This document shows positions 63,556-64,000 of a stretch of 64,000 bases of DNA, piece after piece. The stretch is from positions 248,001-312,000 of the forward strand of contig BDIU01000146.1 of NCBI GenBank assembly GCA_002118135.1, written 5' to 3'. Source of the DNA: Trebouxia sp. TZW2008 (taxonomy: Eukaryota; Chlorophyta; Trebouxiophyceae; Trebouxiales; Trebouxiaceae). The position numbers and the translations under genes were made by a program. The number at the start of each line of letters is the position of its first letter. Positions within the stretch are counted from its first letter, which is position 1. The notes under the pieces were generated by a model. That model made no database searches. It saw only the letters and a program-made list of their open reading frames with translations, and was not told the origin of the DNA.

Positions 63556-64000
63556 CTGTAGTGACTATAGCTAGCTAGCTCCTCAATTCCAAGGTAAGGT
63601 ATCACAAACGACACAGTTTTAGCTTGTGTCATGTTGCCTCTTCCATTTTGCAGCAAGATTATACACAGCCTTCACTGCTTGGCAAGTGGGGCTATCATGG
63701 TAAGTAAGTATCTGTTACGGTTTACAGACTATGACCACGGGCACAAAAAGTCACCATGAAACTTGCATGTTGCATTGTGCAGTCTGAATGGCATCAGACA
63801 GTCACTCTGATTGCCAGAACTTGTCAACACCCTACATTGCAATGCATGCATGGGTTTTGTTGCATTTTGGCAGATCTCATGCACACGCAAGTGAGCTGAT
63901 ATGCTATAGTAGCTACTTCAGCCTCGAGGTCTTGCTCAAGTCTTGCTGTATATTGTCATGCCTGGTTTAACTACTATTGTTGCTCGCAGGAAAGCTATTG
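63556..64000. other. Right edge, probable further exons
   Basis: A splice-bordered piece TTGCAG|CAAGATTATACACAGCC to GGCTATCATG|GTAAGT at 63655-63700 reads QDYTQPSLLGKWGYH and looks like a genuine exon. It cannot be joined in frame to the Cys-rich gene because of its stop at 63553, so it may be 3' UTR or the next gene. Confidence 0.35.

Noticed and set aside
63236..63574. Alternative frame of the last exon (Leu/Thr-rich, membrane-like)
   Set aside because: Joining exon 1 to it would need a different splice phase; the His-rich frame follows in phase 0 from a good acceptor. It is not fully excluded.

Overview
This is nuclear DNA of a eukaryote, almost certainly a green alga (Viridiplantae). 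Every gene except possibly the bL31 precursor tail is split by many short introns with GT-AG borders and CTGCAG or TTGCAG acceptors. The products are plant-type: a RanGAP with an N-terminal WPP domain, a plant-like kinesin-5, an ALIS/CDC50 subunit, a SERRATE/ARS2 protein, a plant-type synaptotagmin, a chloroplast bL31 with transit peptide and an organellar RlmN-like enzyme. No bacterial operon, CRISPR, rRNA or recognisable tRNA was seen. The species cannot be named from the window alone.

Layout, left to right (strand): kinesin-5 (-, open at the left edge), CDC50/ALIS (+), RlmN-like radical SAM methyltransferase (-), LYAR-type nucleolar zinc-finger protein (+), RanGAP (-), F-box coiled-coil protein (+), SmD2 (-), TXNDC9-like thioredoxin-fold protein (-), ArfGAP1-type GAP (+), plastid bL31 (-), GT31 beta-1,3-galactosyltransferase-like protein (+), SERRATE/ARS2 (-), CIAPIN1/Dre2 (+), SMP/C2 synaptotagmin (+), TLC-like multipass membrane protein (-), and a Cys-rich/His-rich acylated protein of unknown function (+). 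Strands alternate almost perfectly, giving seven head-to-head pairs with gaps of about 150 to 480 bp that must hold both promoters. Several exon chains close in frame over the whole gene (CDC50 369 aa, RlmN 474 aa, LYAR 308 aa, F-box 238 aa, SmD2 108 aa, TXNDC9 255 aa, ArfGAP 622 aa), so the coordinates there are firm.

The genes are housekeeping: mitosis and nuclear transport (kinesin-5, RanGAP), membrane traffic and lipid asymmetry (CDC50, ArfGAP, synaptotagmin, galactosyltransferase), RNA processing (SmD2, SERRATE), ribosome and translation (RlmN, bL31, LYAR), Fe-S assembly (CIAPIN1) and protein folding (TXNDC9).

The most unusual signal is not a gene but a structure seen again and again: local tandem arrays in which the end of an exon plus its splice site plus flanking intron is copied two to five times. 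I count nine such arrays in four genes (kinesin-5, CDC50, RanGAP, ArfGAP). Splice sites are mostly kept, often in the same phase. In one ArfGAP case the whole array is fused into a single open 831-nt exon. The window also holds a short MITE-like family (three copies), a SINE-like repeat (three copies), a 640-bp foldback element, microsatellites and several GC-AG introns.
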